Shown: positions 1 through 13,994, numbered from the stretch's first letter. The stretch is DNA of 64,000 nt from Heterobasidion occidentale (GCA_039111635.1 JBCAQO010000014.1:1984001-2048000); one strand, 5' to 3'. A program made the numbers and translations. Notes: generated by a model not told the origin, from the sequence alone.

Positions 1-2796
1 CGCGTCCCCCCTCGTCATCCGCCCCCGTCCGCCTCATCCCCCTCCCGAAAATCCAACACGGCAGTCGAAAGTCTAGATCGGCGCACGGCCCAGGTAACCT
101 CACATCGGAACCATCACGCAAATAACTCCTGTTTGTCCCAAGCGCCATAACCACTCGCATTCGCGTCGTAAATAGCCCATTTGACCATAGCACGGCCACC
201 GAAGCGTACTGTACATGTACTAGGACGCACTACGTAGACGGCACTGCTGAGGCACCCAACCGCGCCCCCGGTGCCCGCGCCTTTCCTCACGAGCCCACTT
301 TGCCTCGTTTGGCACAAACGAGCACTCGCGCAGCACCTACAGTACAGTACAGTACCTATTCCCATCTCGAAAGCGGTATCCTCGGATCCAACGGCCCCAA
401 GTAGAGTTTCCGCTTACCCTAGTTGGCAGCGTGCCTATCCCTGGACCGCCGGCGCAGAAACAGGTCATCCAAATATAACCTGGTATACCACGGTTGTCGG
501 AACCTACGCTGAAGGGTCCCTGTTCGTCGCCATGCGCTCACAATTTACGATTTCCAGGAATAGATAATCGGTCGCATGCGCTGTAATGGCCTTGGGTCGA
601 ATGAAGGAAAGGGGCAGCACGATTCATTCACTTGCACGAGTCGCCAAGACGGCGCGTGCGTGCGCGCGAATGGCCACGGGCTGCGGTGGCTGGCTGGCTG
701 GCTCGCGGCGGTAGGTGGGCGGGAGAAGGATCGGCGGGGGTATATCTGGGTATATGCTGACCGCTGGAGCGGACCGCTTGGCAGGCAGGCATGCGCGCGA
801 TCGCCCGCCGTCGGCGCGATGGAGCGCAGCGACTCGCGAGCATGGAGTGGCGTCGCGTAAGATGAGGTTGGAGCGGAGTGGGAGAGCATGGTTGTACGAG
901 CACTGCTCGGCGCTGCGTCGGATTTGGGGGCGCGCCGCCACTGCGCGTAGCGACGACAGGATGTGGTAGAGAAGTTGGCAGACGTGGGGGTGCGAACGCG
1001 CTCGCTCGTCCACATCAGCCCAAACCCCGCATTGCGATCCTGATCGGCGCTTGGCGCTGGCAGCAGGTGGCAGCAGGTGGCAGCTCGCACGTCCGGGGTT
1101 CGAGCGCCTGACAGGAACGTGGGTCCGGGAAGGTCAAGGATCGGTCACTGGACGTCGCGAGCGGCGACGCGTTGCGTTCCGAGGGGCTTTGAGCGCGTGC
1201 GCGCGCGAGCGAACGAACGAACGAACGACGCATCGCGAGTTTGAAAATAAGAAAAAAGAAAAGAAGGTCGTACGTACTTGGGTCGATGCGCGCGTCATGT
1301 GGTCGCCAGGGATCGGCGTCGAAGGTCCTGCAGGCAGCTTTACCGCACTGAAGCCGAGTCGTCTCTCTACGGTCGGGCAGGGTCGAGAGTCGACACCTTG
1401 GGGCGCCATGATCGAACAAGAGCACGCCAGACGCTGCCAGAGGCCAGCACGAGCGCGCTGCGAGTAAAGGGCAAGTTGACGCCATCGCGCGCGACGCGGA
1501 CGCGGTCCAGGGAGGCGCTTGACGCATGTGTGGGGAAACGTGGGGAAACGTGGGGAAACGGGGTGTGGGGAAAGGCTTTTCGAGCGCGCGGATCGATCTG
1601 GCGCGCGGTCGTCATGCACAAGCGACGGCTTACTACTTACATACATACTACGGAGGGTACGCGAGATCCGTGTCGAGCTGTGTCGGACTCGAGTGGGCGA
1701 CGGGCTGATCAAGGCGTCGGACCGTGCCCCGCGAGGCTCTGCAGCTGCAGTGCCGTGAGCTGCCGTGAGTAACTTACACGCGAGACAAGAGTCGACGAGA
1801 GAGAGACATATGCGGCACGGAACCTGCGGGGGTGCGGGACATCTGGATGACAGAGCCTGACAGCGAGCCACTGAAGTCTGTAAGCACGCGTGCCGGACGA
1901 GCGGCCGAGTCCGAGAGTACCGAGTGACCGAGTCTGTGCAGGTCTGTGCAGCTGAGGGCGCGTCGCGATGTCGGTGCTTGTCGGTGGCGAACGTGATCCG
2001 AAATCCGATGCGTAAATTTAGAATGGGGATGAACGACTGATGAACGTGAGCCTGGGCGACCGGATCCACGCCGACAGTCCGTGTCGAATATGTACGCCGG
2101 CTGCCCATCCGAGGACCAAGGCTAGGACCAGCTGGGCGGCCAGAGGGTCGAAGCTAAGGCATAAGGTTGGAGAAGGCTGCGATCGTCGACATATTCGCGT
2201 CGAATATATTCTTCCACGGACACTGCGGACACGTTCTAAGAGCGCGGACGTCCAAGCCTAATACTGTGTATGCCCGGACGCGCGCGAATCAAGCGAGGGG
2301 ACGCCGGTCAGGTGTCGGTCCTTGTTGGCCATGTGCCCTGTGAAACGGACGCCTGCCGTCGCGCGCTGAGAGGCGGAGCCCACGGTCGCGATGTGAACGT
2401 GCTGGGGGGCGGTCATGTGTGGGGGTCGGGTCTCGAGCGGCGTACGGTCGCGTTCGGCGCGACTGGTGGGTGTGCACTGCGCGAAGGACGCAGCGGCGGC
2501 TGAGCAGGAGGGTTGGGACAAAACGGTCTTTCACGGCGGGATCTCACAGCGGACGGCTCGGGTCGGAACGCGCGGGCACAAGGCGCAGACGGAACGGTGG
2601 GCGAGAGTAAAGGCGAACCTCCGTCTGCGAGGCACAGACGGCGGTGCAATGAAACACGAATGCATGATGCCGGACAAGGGCGCTGCGCCGCGACGGCCCA
2701 ATTGACGAACGCGCCCGCCCGGACCTTGCTGGACGCGAATTTCCCACTTTTTTTTAATGTGACGTCTGTCGTCGAGGCTTCATCCGACCGTCCCCC
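1..2796. other. Gene-free GC-rich region upstream of GDH2
   Basis: I find no gene I can support here. The open frames on both strands are GC-driven, rich in Arg, Ser and Pro, with no recognisable domain and no consistent splice pattern. The region holds several short tandem repeats: CAGTA units near 340-355, GAACGAAC units near 1210-1227, a GGTGGCAGCA duplication near 1063-1083 and a 10-bp unit at 1531-1560. It may contain distal regulatory DNA for the glutamate dehydrogenase gene. Confidence 0.5.
1531..1560. repeat. Three exact tandem copies of a 10-bp unit
   Basis: The unit TGGGGAAACG occurs three times head to tail and is followed by a partial, degraded copy (GTGTGGGGAAAGG). No function is known to me. 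Confidence 0.8.
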
Positions 2797-2875
2797 ATAA
2801 AACCTCTGCTCCCCTCTGCCCCTCTTTTCCCCGCACTCTCTTGGCCTCTCCGCCACACAGCCGCACTTCACTCCG
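2797..2875 (+). promoter_or_regulatory. Putative core promoter of GDH2
   Basis: An ATAAAA element at 2797-2802 is followed by a C/T-rich stretch to about 2875. That arrangement is typical of highly expressed fungal genes. It lies about 220 bp upstream of the GDH2 start. The assignment rests only on sequence composition and position. Confidence 0.4.
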
Positions 2876-3018
2876 CCCACACCACACACACGCACACACA
2901 CACATACTCCAGCTTCGGTCTAGTACACGCAAACAAATCGGTCGTCACGCTCAGCCGGAACCCACATCCACCCACCCAACTGTCTTCGACTTTGTTTCGA
3001 CGCTGATCATCATCATCG

Positions 3019-6000
3019 ATGTCGACGCTAGAGCCCAGCATACTCAGCGACCCCGCGAAGAGCCACCTCCTCGCGCCCGGCAGGGGCCCGTACCTCTCCG
3101 AGACGTCGTCCCGCACGGGCAGCGAGACGTCGCTCAACCGCATCAAGAACGTCCCTGGGTACACCACGCCCGTATTCAAGGGCAAGCCTGAGCAGCAGGC
3201 GAAGGTCCAGGCGAACGTCGCGGCCAAGGTGAGCGGCTGCGTCCTATGTAGCATCTTCACCTCCCACCCTCTGTTCGCGCTGGGCATCGGACGGACTTGA
3301 AGTGGCCATTGGGGATCGCGGCGCGGGTCCGCCAGGATCGACATCGATGGGCGCGATGCCGGCGTGCGTGCGCACTGGGTAGGCATGCGTACGTGATCTG
3401 GATGGATGGGATGGATGGGATGATCCATGTATGGCGTCACTCGGCGCTAGAGAGCTCTCGGCAGGTCACGTTCGTCGACGCCCCGATTTGTTGGGAGCGT
3501 CTTCTTTTTGGTTCTGCGGTCTTCTTGGGTCACGCGTTCGCGTCACGGACGTGGAAGATGCATGCGTGCCGCGTCTGACGTCCTCGACGCGCATTTCATT
3601 TCCGTTCCATAATGGCTGACCGTCGACCGTTCTTCCCTAGGGCTTCATCCCCCGCGAGCTCGTCGCGAACGAGGTAAACTGGTTCTACGCGCATCTCGGC
3701 ATCGACGACACCTACTTCCGCAACGAGTCCGTCGAGGTCATCTCGGACCACATCATCGCGCTCTTCGGCGCCAAGGTCCTCGCGTACACGAAGCACGACC
3801 CCTCGCAGCTCGTCATCGACCTCGAGAAGGTCGACGAGAAGGGCAACGGCGCGACCTTCATCCACACCAGCCCCCCGGGCCTCACGTCCCTCGAGGGCCC
3901 CGGGTCGACCTGCGAGGCGCGGTGAGTCGCGGCCCTGCTCCTTCCTCTGCTTTGCGTCGCGGGGCGCTGATGCGTGTGTGTGCGCGCGCTAGGATCGACG
4001 AGATGTACCTCGACAACGCGACGCCCGGGAACTGCTACCGCCTCGAGACGTTCCGCTCGACGGGCTCCGTCTCCGCGTCCGCCACCCAGCAGCTCCGCTG
4101 CTACTTCGTGTCCAAGTGCACGTTCCCCCCCGCCCCGCCTGCCCCGCGCGCCGACGGCCGCACGGACATCCGCGCGGTGTCGGACCCCGTGTTCTTGGAG
4201 AAGGCGAGCGAGAACACGCTCGATATTTACCAGAAGGTGATGTGGAACGTCGAGACGCGGTACGGGCCCGTGATCGAGGTGTTTGAGGTCGAGGGGACGC
4301 GCGAGAGGAGGATGGTGATCGGGTACAAGATGGGCGGGACGTCGCACTTCTTCAGGTATTCGACGTTTATCTTCCCTGGAGGGTGTTGTGATCGCTGACC
4401 TTTTTTTTGCTAGCGCGTTGTCGAACTTGTACCACTTTTACTCGCTCTACTCCGCTCGCAAATACGTCGGTGCGTAGTTTTCGTACTATTTTGGCGCCAT
4501 TCGTGCATCTAACGCTTGCCCCCGTGTATTCGATAGAGCAATTCTCGAACGGGATAACCATCATCTCGCTCTATCTCAACCCGCTGCCCAACTCGCGCGC
4601 GCCGCCGATTGAGCACTCGATCTTTCAGGTCATGAAGGAGGTCTCTCTTCTGTACTGCCTCCCCGACAATCCGTTCTTCTCATCGGCCAGCGCGTCGCCG
4701 CACGCCGTCCAGGACGCCGCGTATGCTTGTGCGTCGAATTTTCCGTTCGTTTGTCACGCCTGCTCATAGCCTCTCCCTTTTTCCGACGCTCGCGATCGAT
4801 CGTGCGATCGCCTTCTTCCACCCCGCGCACGTTGCTGCGCGCAGACTGCGGCTGGATCTTCGCGCAGCACTTCTGCAACCGCCTCGGGCCGGCGTACCTC
4901 GCGCTGAAGAACGTGCTCGACGAGGCGAACCCCGCGCACGCCGAGGTGCTGAACGACATCAAGCGGCGCTTCCGCGAGGAGACGTTCACGCGCGAGAGCA
5001 TCGCGGAGGCGATCCACGCGCACCCCGAGCTCGTGCGTGTCACACCTCCCTGCCCCCCTTCCCAATCCGGAGCGAACGCTGACGGATCCGCGTGCAGATC
5101 CGCATGCTCTACGTCAACTTCGCGATGGTGCACTATCCGGCGGACGAGGCGTCGAGGCTCATGTACGTCCCTCTGTGCTATTTTGGGGTGGGAGTTTTTG
5201 GTCTGAGCGCGCGATCGGCGCTTCGTAGGCCCACGCTGTCGTACCAGCGCCTGCAGACGGAGCAGCCGCTCACGGACCAGGAGCTGCACGACAAGATCCG
5301 CAAGACGGTGCTCAACAAGCACGAGCTGCAGGTCCTCGAAAGCTTCCTCATTTTCAACAAGTGCGTCTCACCACTTTTCTCCTCGTGGTCGGATGTGGAT
5401 GTGCTGCGTGCTGAAACTGGGGACCATCGCAGGCACGTCCTCAAGACGAACTTTTACCAGCCGACGAAAGTCGCGCTGTCGTTCCGCCTCGCGCCGGCGT
5501 TCCTGCCTGAGGTCGAGTACCCAAACAAGCCGTTCGGGCTGTTCTTCGTCATCGGTGCGTCGGCATGTTCCTTTTTCTCTCCTCTGAATGGTCATCGCTC
5601 ATTACGGGCGGCGCCGAACAGGGAACGAGTTTAGAGGGTTCCATATCCGGTTCAGGGATGTTGCTCGGGGCGGAATTCGTATTGTGCGCTCGAGGAACAA
5701 GGAGTGCGTGTTTGATCGTTGCATACTTGGATATGTGGGTTTGAGCTGACGCGCGGCTCCCATAGGAACTATTCGATCAACCAGAGGATGCTGTGAGATC
5801 TTCTGTGCGAGATGTGTTTGCGTCGAGGGGCTGACTGATATGTCGCGTGTCAGGTTTGATGAGAACTACGGTCTCGCGTCGACGCAGTCGCTGAAGAACA
5901 AGGATATCCCCGAAGGCGGCGCCAAGGGCACCATCTTGCCCTCGTCAGTACTCGTACCTCTTAAATTCAACCCAGGAGAGTGGGCTGATGACGTTTTTGG

Positions 6001-7931
6001 TTCACAGGTTGGGCGCGAGTCCCAGATTGTGCTTCGAGAAATACGTCGACGTAAGTGGCCTATTCCAAAAATGGTGTATTTTGCTGGGGTTTCAGTCTGA
6101 TTTGCATGTATCGCGTGCGCAGTCTATCTTGGATCTGCTCATCCCTGGGCAGAGCCCCGGGATCAAGGAGCGCCTCGTCGATCTGTATAACAAGCCTGAG
6201 ATATTGTTCTTCGGACCCGATGGTGAGCTTTCCGTGCGGTTCTCTCGTGATCGGGGATCGATGCTGACGATTGTTTGACAGAGGGTACGGCTGACATGAT
6301 GGACTGGGCAGCTCGTGAGCAGGGTTATACGGTTTCGATGATGGCGTCGCTTACCCTGGTTTGACTTGCAGTGCACGCCCGCGAGCGCGGTGCCGAGGCT
6401 TGGTGGAAGTCGTTCACGACTGGCAAGAGCGCGGAGACGCTCGGCGGTGTCCCGCACGACGCGTACGGCATGACGTCGCTGTCGATTCGGCAGTACGTGC
6501 TCGGCATCTACAAGCAGCTCGGCCTGCGCGAGAAGGACATCACGAAGGTCCAGACGGGTGGCCCTGGTGCGTGTTCTCGTGCTCTGTCGCGTGCCTTGTT
6601 GCATCTTGCTGATCCCCACTCGACGTGTAGACGGGGACCTTGGATCCAGTATGTCCTACTACGCGTGTCACTGATGGGTTATGCCTGACATGTCGACTGC
6701 AGATGAGATCCTCCTCAGCTCGGACAAGACCGTGGCTGTCATCGACGGGAGCGGGGTGTTGGCGGACCCTGCAGGCATCAACCGCGAGGAGCTTATCCGC
6801 CTCGCGAAGCTCCGCATTCCCGTGGCGAACTTCGACAAGTCGAAGCTCAGCAAAGACGGGTACCTCGTCCGCGTGGAGGACCAAGACTTCAAGTTGCCTT
6901 GTGAGCAGTCCATTGTATACTATATAATGCATGTCTTCGCAGGTGCTGACCAAGGCGCACGCAGCGGGTGAGATCGTCGCAGACGGAACGGACTTTAGGA
7001 ACGGGGCGCATCTTCGGTTCAAGGCGGATTTGCTGGTGCCCTGTGGCGGTCGGTGAGTGCAGTCAAGGAAGGCGCGTGCGAACATCGGACTGATATGATT
7101 GTGTTGGTGTTGGGTTCCTCAGTCCCGAGGCTGTGAACATCTCGAACGTCGCCGCGCTGGTGGACACGGAGGGAAAGCCGCACTTCAAGTACGTCGTCGA
7201 GGGCGCGAACCTGTTCCTCACGCAGCAGGCGCGCCTGTACCTCGAGAAGCGCAAGGTCGTCCTCTTCAAGGACTCGAGCGCCAACAAGGGTACGCACATC
7301 TCGCTAGTCGCTGACGACCGTGGTGACCTCATTCGTTCCGTGCCCACAGGCGGCGTCACGAGCTCCTCCTTGGAAGTCCTCGCCGGCCTCGCGCTCTCCA
7401 CGCAAGACTACGTCGACCTGATGATCTTCAAGGACGGCCAGCCCTCCGCGTTCTACCAGAGCTACGTGCGCGACATCCAGGAGAAGATCAAGGAGAACGC
7501 CGCGGCTGAGTTCACGTGCATCTGGCGCGAGTTTCAGCGCTGCGGGGGCGCGAAGCCGCGCACGGTCATCTCGGACGAGCTGTCGAGCACGCTCAACAAC
7601 CTGCAGGCGGAGCTCGAGAGCTCGGACCTGTACGACGACGTGCCGAGCCGCCATGGCGTGATGCGCCGCGCGATCCCGAGGACGCTCGTGGAGAAGGTCG
7701 GGCTGGAGGCGCTGCTGACGCGGCTGCCGGAGACGTACCAGCGCGCGCTGTTCTCGAGCTGGGTCGCGTCGCACTTTGTACGCCCTGTTCTCTCGCTTTT
7801 TGGTCGGCGTGTTCGTCGGTCATGCATATGTTGACTTTTTTTTGTTTCGCTTCGCTTTGTAGATCTACAAGTACGGCGTGCAGGGCTCGAGCGTCGACTT
7901 TTTTCACTTTGCGCGCGACCTGGCTCACTAG
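3019..7931 (+). CDS. GDH2: NAD-specific glutamate dehydrogenase
   Basis: This enzyme oxidatively deaminates glutamate to 2-oxoglutarate and ammonium with NAD, linking nitrogen supply to the TCA cycle. The gene starts MSTLEPSILSDPAK and ends HFARDLAH. It is cut by many short introns (for example after the NVAAK, TCEAR and GGPDGDLGS segments), and the joined protein fits the family length of roughly 1,000-1,050 residues. Diagnostic segments are IPEGGAKGTILPS (glycine-rich stretch with the substrate/catalytic lysine), SILDLLIPGQSPG, KPEILFFGPDEGTADMMDW, DLLVPCGGRPEAVN and FKDSSANKGGVTSSSLEV (nucleotide-binding and C-terminal core). No break was seen. It stands alone, with long non-coding DNA on both sides. 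Identification is firm; some internal exon borders are approximate. Confidence 0.93.
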
Positions 7932-9600
7932 GCCGCTCGTGGACGGAGGCGCTCGTGGACGGAGAGGAGGGTTGAATCTTGGATGGCGCGGAACGAGAAC
8001 CAAAAACGTTACATTATTGCGCGAGTGTGCGCGAGAGCGAAGGCGGGTAATACGGCGTGCGCAGTAACCATGCGCCCGAAATCGGGCTGTACAAGTAGAT
8101 CGTGGCATTTTTTGGGAGAAATGGGAATTCAATGGACTTTCAGGCATCGTAATGAGTATGAGTGCCTCGCATGGATGGAGGGTTCTCCCCGGAGAGGACG
8201 AGAGCCAGATGCGGAAAGATAGTCGAGCGCCCTCGAGCGCCGCGTTCGGAGAATTGGCAATATAGTAAGGGAGGCGCCCCTCGGTGAATTATCGAGAGCC
8301 AACAAGTTAGTCCAGGGCATCAGTGCATCCACAAGCATCCACATTGCTGTTGCCCAGCGTTTCCTCGATTATGGTGAACGTGACGTACCCAATAATTCAC
8401 GAATGCTATTAGCCCCCGTTGCTGACCAACCCAGAAAAACTGCTCAGCAACTGTTCCGCATCACTGCCGCATCCCTCTCAGTGTCGCCGGTGCTCCTTCT
8501 TTGGCATCAGACACGACATTTGACATGATCCAATCGTTTCCGTCGTTTCAGTCTACACGTGTAAGCTTTCCAAGGGCCTGCAGTGTGATGGGTGGAATGT
8601 AACGGTATGTTGGCATCCTCAAAGGCATTGAAAGCTACTATATGGGGAGCGTGTACGACCGCTTCCGTGCGGCTTGCCGTCCTGCTCTGACCCTCCGATA
8701 CCTGAAAAGCATGAAATGTGGAGACAATGCACCACTCGACACCACTCGACACCGCTGGCGAACGCGCAGGATCGAGGTAAACTACACCTCGAAGCAGTCT
8801 CGATCGACGATCATCCCACAGTGCTTTTTCGGTTGTGAGTGCACTTACCTGTCGACTGTGCTGTGACTAGCTCCGGGCGCCTAAATTGGCCAAAACTTTT
8901 GAGGGACGGCGCGGATGGCCTGCACGTTCTGTTGCGAGTTTATTCACGGTGCCACAAACGCCCGCCACTCAGGTATGGACTCATCACAAGGTTACCGGAC
9001 AGAGGCAGGCGGAGGCGCTAATCGCAAAGGTATGGTTCTTGGCCTTGGCAAAGTGATCGTATCCATTAAACCTCTAACGCACGTCTTGTACTTCGATAGC
9101 CCGCGACGGTCAGCATTGACCGTGCGCGCCAGTAGAAATCGGTCGAGACTGTCGCCATTGCGAAGACCGGCGCTTTGGCTATCTCAGCGTGAACTCTTAT
9201 GTGGTGAGCATGTCTGCAAACATCCAGCCAACCAGTTTCACTTCTTAACATGAAAACCTCGCAGCGTCGAGAGGAGGAGACTTCTCCGAGTCATGATTCA
9301 GCGAAATCACAATCAGGCACGCTCTGGAAGATCTTGAGTACGACTCACACTGATCTTCACACGCAACTACACGAACTCATCTCCCAAAGCGCTCGGGACT
9401 CTTCTGCTGCGTCTAGAAACGAGGGAACTGGGGGAAGTAATGTTATGTGCCGCATCCGGAGCGCTCAAGTACCTTCCATCGCGACCTCATGATCGTTGAC
9501 TCGTTTCATTTTTCGTTAGCGATATGACAGCACCGTTGTATCTCTCTTACAAAGTACGATTGTGATAATCACAGCGGAAACATCCAGCTTGGGTGGCTAT
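7932..9600. other. Intergenic region without a supportable gene
   Basis: Short open frames occur on both strands (for example 8915-9253 and 9250-9492 on the plus strand), but none shows a domain, a splice pattern or neighbouring coding exons. A small duplication of ACCACTCGAC occurs near 8731-8750. I see no RNA gene. Confidence 0.4.
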
Positions 9601-9601
9601 G

Positions 9602-9608
9602 TATAAAA
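9602..9608 (+). promoter_or_regulatory. TATA box of the GH16 gene
   Basis: The sequence TATAAAA lies 122 bp upstream of the GH16 start codon, the usual spacing for a fungal TATA promoter with a short 5' leader. Confidence 0.55.
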
Positions 9609-9723
9609 GGAATAAGGGCTTCTTTTAGACGCCATTGTTGCTTTCTAACTACCCCTCACCCTTCGCGCAGGCGTTGTTCACTCTTTGACACTGTCCTTCC
9701 TAGCCCCTACTTGCCTGTTCCGA

Positions 9724-11361
9724 ATGGCCCTAAGTTCGAAGTTATTGACGATCCTTGCTGTTGCCTTCCCTGCTGCAGTCCATGCTGGGAGGTCGTACAA
9801 CCTCGTCAAGGAATATACAGGCTCCAATTTCTTCGATGATTGGAATTTCTATGGTAAAGGTTAGTGAAAATGAAACCTTGCTTCCTGAATAAGACTGATC
9901 AGTCTGGCGATATCTTACTACGCAGCCGACGACCTCAATAGCGGCGACGCCTTGTGAATCACTTTGCTTCGACGCTCATTGGAATAGATTTGTTGACCGA
10001 CTTGGGGACCTTTCATAGTTTCCTGAGCGCTGCAGATGCTAAGCAGCAGCAGCTTGCGTACGTTGAAAGCTCTGGCAATGCGATCATCAAAGTCGACAAC
10101 AAAACAGTCGTACCCTACAACGAGAAGCGTAATACTATCCGCATCGCCTCTAAAGACTCCATTGGCGTCGGAAGTGTCTGGATCGCTGACATGTTACATG
10201 TGCCCTTTGGTGTCGGTTTTCGTTCATGCCTCTTTTCATGATGAACACCTGACTCGATTTTTCTAGTGCTCGGTCTGGCCCTCTTTCTGGTCTCAAGCTC
10301 CTGGTTGGCCCAATGGTGGCGAGATTGACACGTTTGAGGCTATCAATAAAGTGACCCGAAACCAGTTTGCTTTGCACACCAACCCTGTAAGTCTTTTTGA
10401 CGGTATCGAAAGTCGGAATATCAATCTAGGATTGAATGTAGGGTTGCACTGTGACAAACCCGGTGCAGACCAGCACGATTCAAAATTCTACCGATTGCTC
10501 TTACTTGACGAACGGAAACCAAGGCTGCGTAGTCACTAATCCGAGCACAAAGTCTTACGGTCCCGACTTCGCATCGGCTGGTGGAGGAGTATTCGTCACG
10601 GAGATGGCCGAGGAAGGTGTTTCGTAAGTCCCCTCACCCTCCTTCGTCATTGTCCCTCACCTTATCCGTTGCATGCTATAACAGTATCTGGTTCTTCTCG
10701 GTAAGGTACTCTGAATGTGATCATATTTGCAGATACTCAGTGCAGTCCCATATAGCGCGCTGATGTCCCTCAGTCACTTCAGGGGGATGGGAGCTCGCTA
10801 GACATATCTACACTCGGCACACCCGTTGCAAATTATCCGTCGACCAGTTGCACCGTTGACAAGTTTTTCGAAGCTCAGAATCTAATATTCCAGATCACAC
10901 TATGTGGAGGTATGTTCCTTCGCACGGCCGTCGGTGATTCATACAGACGTCTTTTGCCTCATGTTCTTCTGGACTATAGTGTTCGGTCAGTCTCATATTC
11001 CTTGCCGTGGCTAGCCATACAATTCATGTTTGTTGCACAACTCGTTTTAGCAAACGGAAATAACGGCACAATCTTTCACGAAACTTGCACAGGGGTTTGT
11101 TACAATGACTGGGTGCTTGGTCCCCCGTCCAACTACGACGATGCCTACTTCGAAATTCAGCACGTTCGTGTATATGGCAACTCGACCACAAATAACCCTT
11201 CGTCGGCTTCCTCTCCCAGCAAGACTGCATCAACGTCGTCGAGCAGCGCGTCACCCTCTGGTAGTTCTTCGTCTGCAAGCTCGCAGTCGCGTCCAGTGGC
11301 CTCGGTGACTCTCGGCACAGTGATGTGTGGTGCTTTGTACTGCCTGTCGGCATTCCTGTGA
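9724..11361 (+). CDS. Secreted GH16 endo-beta-1,3(4)-glucanase-like glycosidase
   Basis: This is a glycoside hydrolase family 16 protein, expected to cut beta-1,3 or mixed beta-1,3/1,4 glucans in its own or other cell walls. The N-terminus is a signal peptide (MALSSKLLTILAVAFPAAVHA). The core contains GSVWIADMLHVPFG, SVWPSFWSQAPGWP and the catalytic GGEIDTFE (E-I-D-x-x-E pattern with nucleophile and acid/base glutamates). Later come a Cys-rich segment near 10500 (STDCSYLTNG) and the C-terminal CYNDWVL/YDDAYFEI strands. After the fold there is a Ser/Thr-rich linker and a hydrophobic end (VTLGTVMCGALYCLSAFL), suggesting a GPI anchor or wall attachment. It has about eight exons. The exon at about 10744-10910 begins RADVPQSLQGD after an acceptor at CCATATAG. 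No break was seen. Confidence 0.87.
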
Positions 11362-13994
11362 AGACCTTCCCTTCAGTTTTCAGGACATCAGGATTTCTAT
11401 CGAGGACGGTTTTGAAAGCTTGTTTGTCGCTGCGTTTATATACCATTGAAGTTCGGCTTTGGCCTTTATTGCCATGCTCCGCCTGAGTGTTTGAGATGAG
11501 GGTCGCCCATTCGGCTAAATCCGGGCATCGCGGGAAATGCCGTCGAACACCAATACGTTGGACGAGCTCTGCGACTGCTCTGCGTTGGCTGTACTCCGCC
11601 ATCACATCATGCATCGTGTATCGTGCATTCACTTGCCTCTAATCTTCGGCTTCAGACGGGCCTTGTTGCTCATTGAGAAGTTTTCCGAAGATGGCCTTCA
11701 GCTTACGGTCCACCACCCAATACGACCGCACTGCTTTGGATGCCTTGACTCCTCTTACACGTGCTTCGAATACTCCAAAGGGACCCAATCCAGTCGATGG
11801 CATCGTCAGTGAAATCTATAGTTCGAAAATCGGAGTTTGTTACCTGCCCTGCGTGTGGAATCGTTGAAACACTCCATCTGATACCATTCAACCAACCAAC
11901 CAATCAAGACGTGTCCGGCGGTCCAGGCTCTGAAACAGTTGTAAACTTGTAGCATTCCGACGTCCATTCACGGAATTCACCTCAATGCAGGTGTATGCAG
12001 GACTGCAAGCTGTGAGTCAATTCTCCTCGGATGGTGAAATTTTGTTGATGCGGATGACCGGAATGCATTTCCTTCCGATTCATTATTATTTTCGTTTGAG
12101 CAGATTGTAATTCGACAAATGCTTCATCCCTAGGCAGAAGGCTATCTGTGGCTCTTTGCTCGTATTTGATGCGAGTGACTTCGCAACTTCTTCCATTTAC
12201 TTTCCCCGCGGACCATGAGGAAGAGAAGCTAACGACACAGAGTAAATCTGAGCAACTATTGCGTCAAGATCGCCGTAGCAATCACTCTATCTACATCTCT
12301 ACCAAACGGGAGGCCTGCTGTAAGTGATACTTGAGCTGGATTTGTTGCTGTCTTCATGCCTCTCTATATCAGAATCTTCAAGTCTTCGCCCAATTACTCC
12401 TTTTGGAACGGCCATCAATACATATGCCTTGCGATCTGTGGGATCTGCCAAGTTGTTGTGTTCCTGAATCTTTTCATGTGGATTGTGTCTCTCTTGCGCG
12501 TTCCGATTGGTTACCGATGTCTGTCATCTGCTCACAGAAGAATTGATGAGGACATCCCGAATAAGTGAGATCTCGATTTACAATTTTCCAGCCTATCGCA
12601 TTGAAACACGCAGCTCCCATGGATACTTGCGATCGCCTTCGAGGATTGTTCGCCGCGGAGGCGTTCTCCTCTTCTGTTGCTAGTTCTCAGGCCTTTCATC
12701 TGCGTCATCGTGTTTCGACCTTTGACGGTGCACAAGAAGCTGTCGTTTATTTAGCGAGTCATAACTCTTCTTGACACGTTCCCAACAAGTATTCGTGGAA
12801 TGACCAAAAGCTGGAATTATCCACACACCGAGGTAGATATATCCATCAAAATATCTCTTCCTTTACTTAATAGATGCCACCCTCCCAGCTCTGCAATCCA
12901 CTACCGCCACCATGTCCTACATAGGCATACATCCCCAAATTGTCAATGATCGATCGACATCCGCCGATATTAATGACGCATTTTACAACCTTCTCCGCCT
13001 CTGTCTCCGTGCACATGGCTCCATCCGCAACGCTCATGTTAAGAGGTATTCATTAATCATAGCTTCCTGACACGAGCTTCCGAAGCTGCCTGTCATAAAT
13101 TCCACGTCTCAGTTCTTCCGCAGGCGGTCCCTCCGAATCACGACAATGCCGAAATAACAGACAATCGTCCAGAGGTATCAACGTCTGAGCCAGCAGCCAG
13201 CTATTGCAGAAAATCACTCCATTGATAATGGCTCGGGTTATTTTCTTCTGTGCCTCGTACGAACAATTTCTGCTTGGCGCAGCAAATATATCACCGATAG
13301 TGTAGGGGTTATCTACGACTGAAATTTCCGATGTTGGCGCGCTTCTGGACTACCACTGGTCGCGCTTGACGCTCTTGATTGGTATGCATATCTCCTTTTC
13401 GATTGGTGGGCGTTTGTGCTATGACAGCTTAGGTTGGATCTTATTGGGCACATGAGTGGTGTGTGCGTAATAATGATGTCTTCCATAAGTCACTTACATG
13501 GCGGACCTCGGCCTTAGTGCTCTTGTGCAACAATGTTGTGATGCATCATCGGGATCAGTCAGATTTGATAGCGTTTCCAAAAGGGTTCCTCTACCTTTCT
13601 GAACATCGGCGGTTGCGAGCGCTCATCGGATTCCGAGGTGCTATTTGCACGATGCACTCCCTTGTCGTCTCCATCGTTCCACCACTCGCCCAAACGTCTA
13701 GTGCTTCGATTGTCAACGCCCGCTTCGACGACATAAAATGGTGCGTGCACAGCCTTATATGATGATACACGCTTGGCCTGGCCAATAAACAGAAAATGGG
13801 ACGTGGCGTCGCTGATGAGATGTTATGACTTACTTAGGCTGACATAGGCCATGTCGGACTACGCAGTGTTGATCGTGGTCTGCTCTCCATACTTAAGCGA
13901 GCCTGGAGTGAAAGGTCTTCTACGTGTCAATCACTCTCTTTCCCCGCTCCTTACACCCTACCTTCACTGTAGACTTATTCCGGCGCCAAGGGCC
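11362..13994. other. Intergenic region with no supportable gene
   Basis: Only short, domain-free open frames are present. One weak candidate is a 45-codon plus-strand exon starting at 12912 (MSYIGIHPQIVND), preceded by an AT-rich promoter-like stretch and ending at a possible donor. I cannot find convincing downstream exons, so I do not call it a gene. A run of CAACC units lies near 11890-11905. Confidence 0.35.

Noticed and set aside
1085..1110. A GGGGTTCGAGC stretch resembling a tRNA T-loop
   Set aside because: No matching stems or A box upstream; the preceding DNA is a short tandem repeat.
1134..2108. A 324-codon minus-strand open frame upstream of GDH2
   Set aside because: Composition is dominated by Arg, Ser, Thr and Pro from GC-rich DNA; no domain, no splice pattern, and overlapping frames of similar length exist on the other strand.
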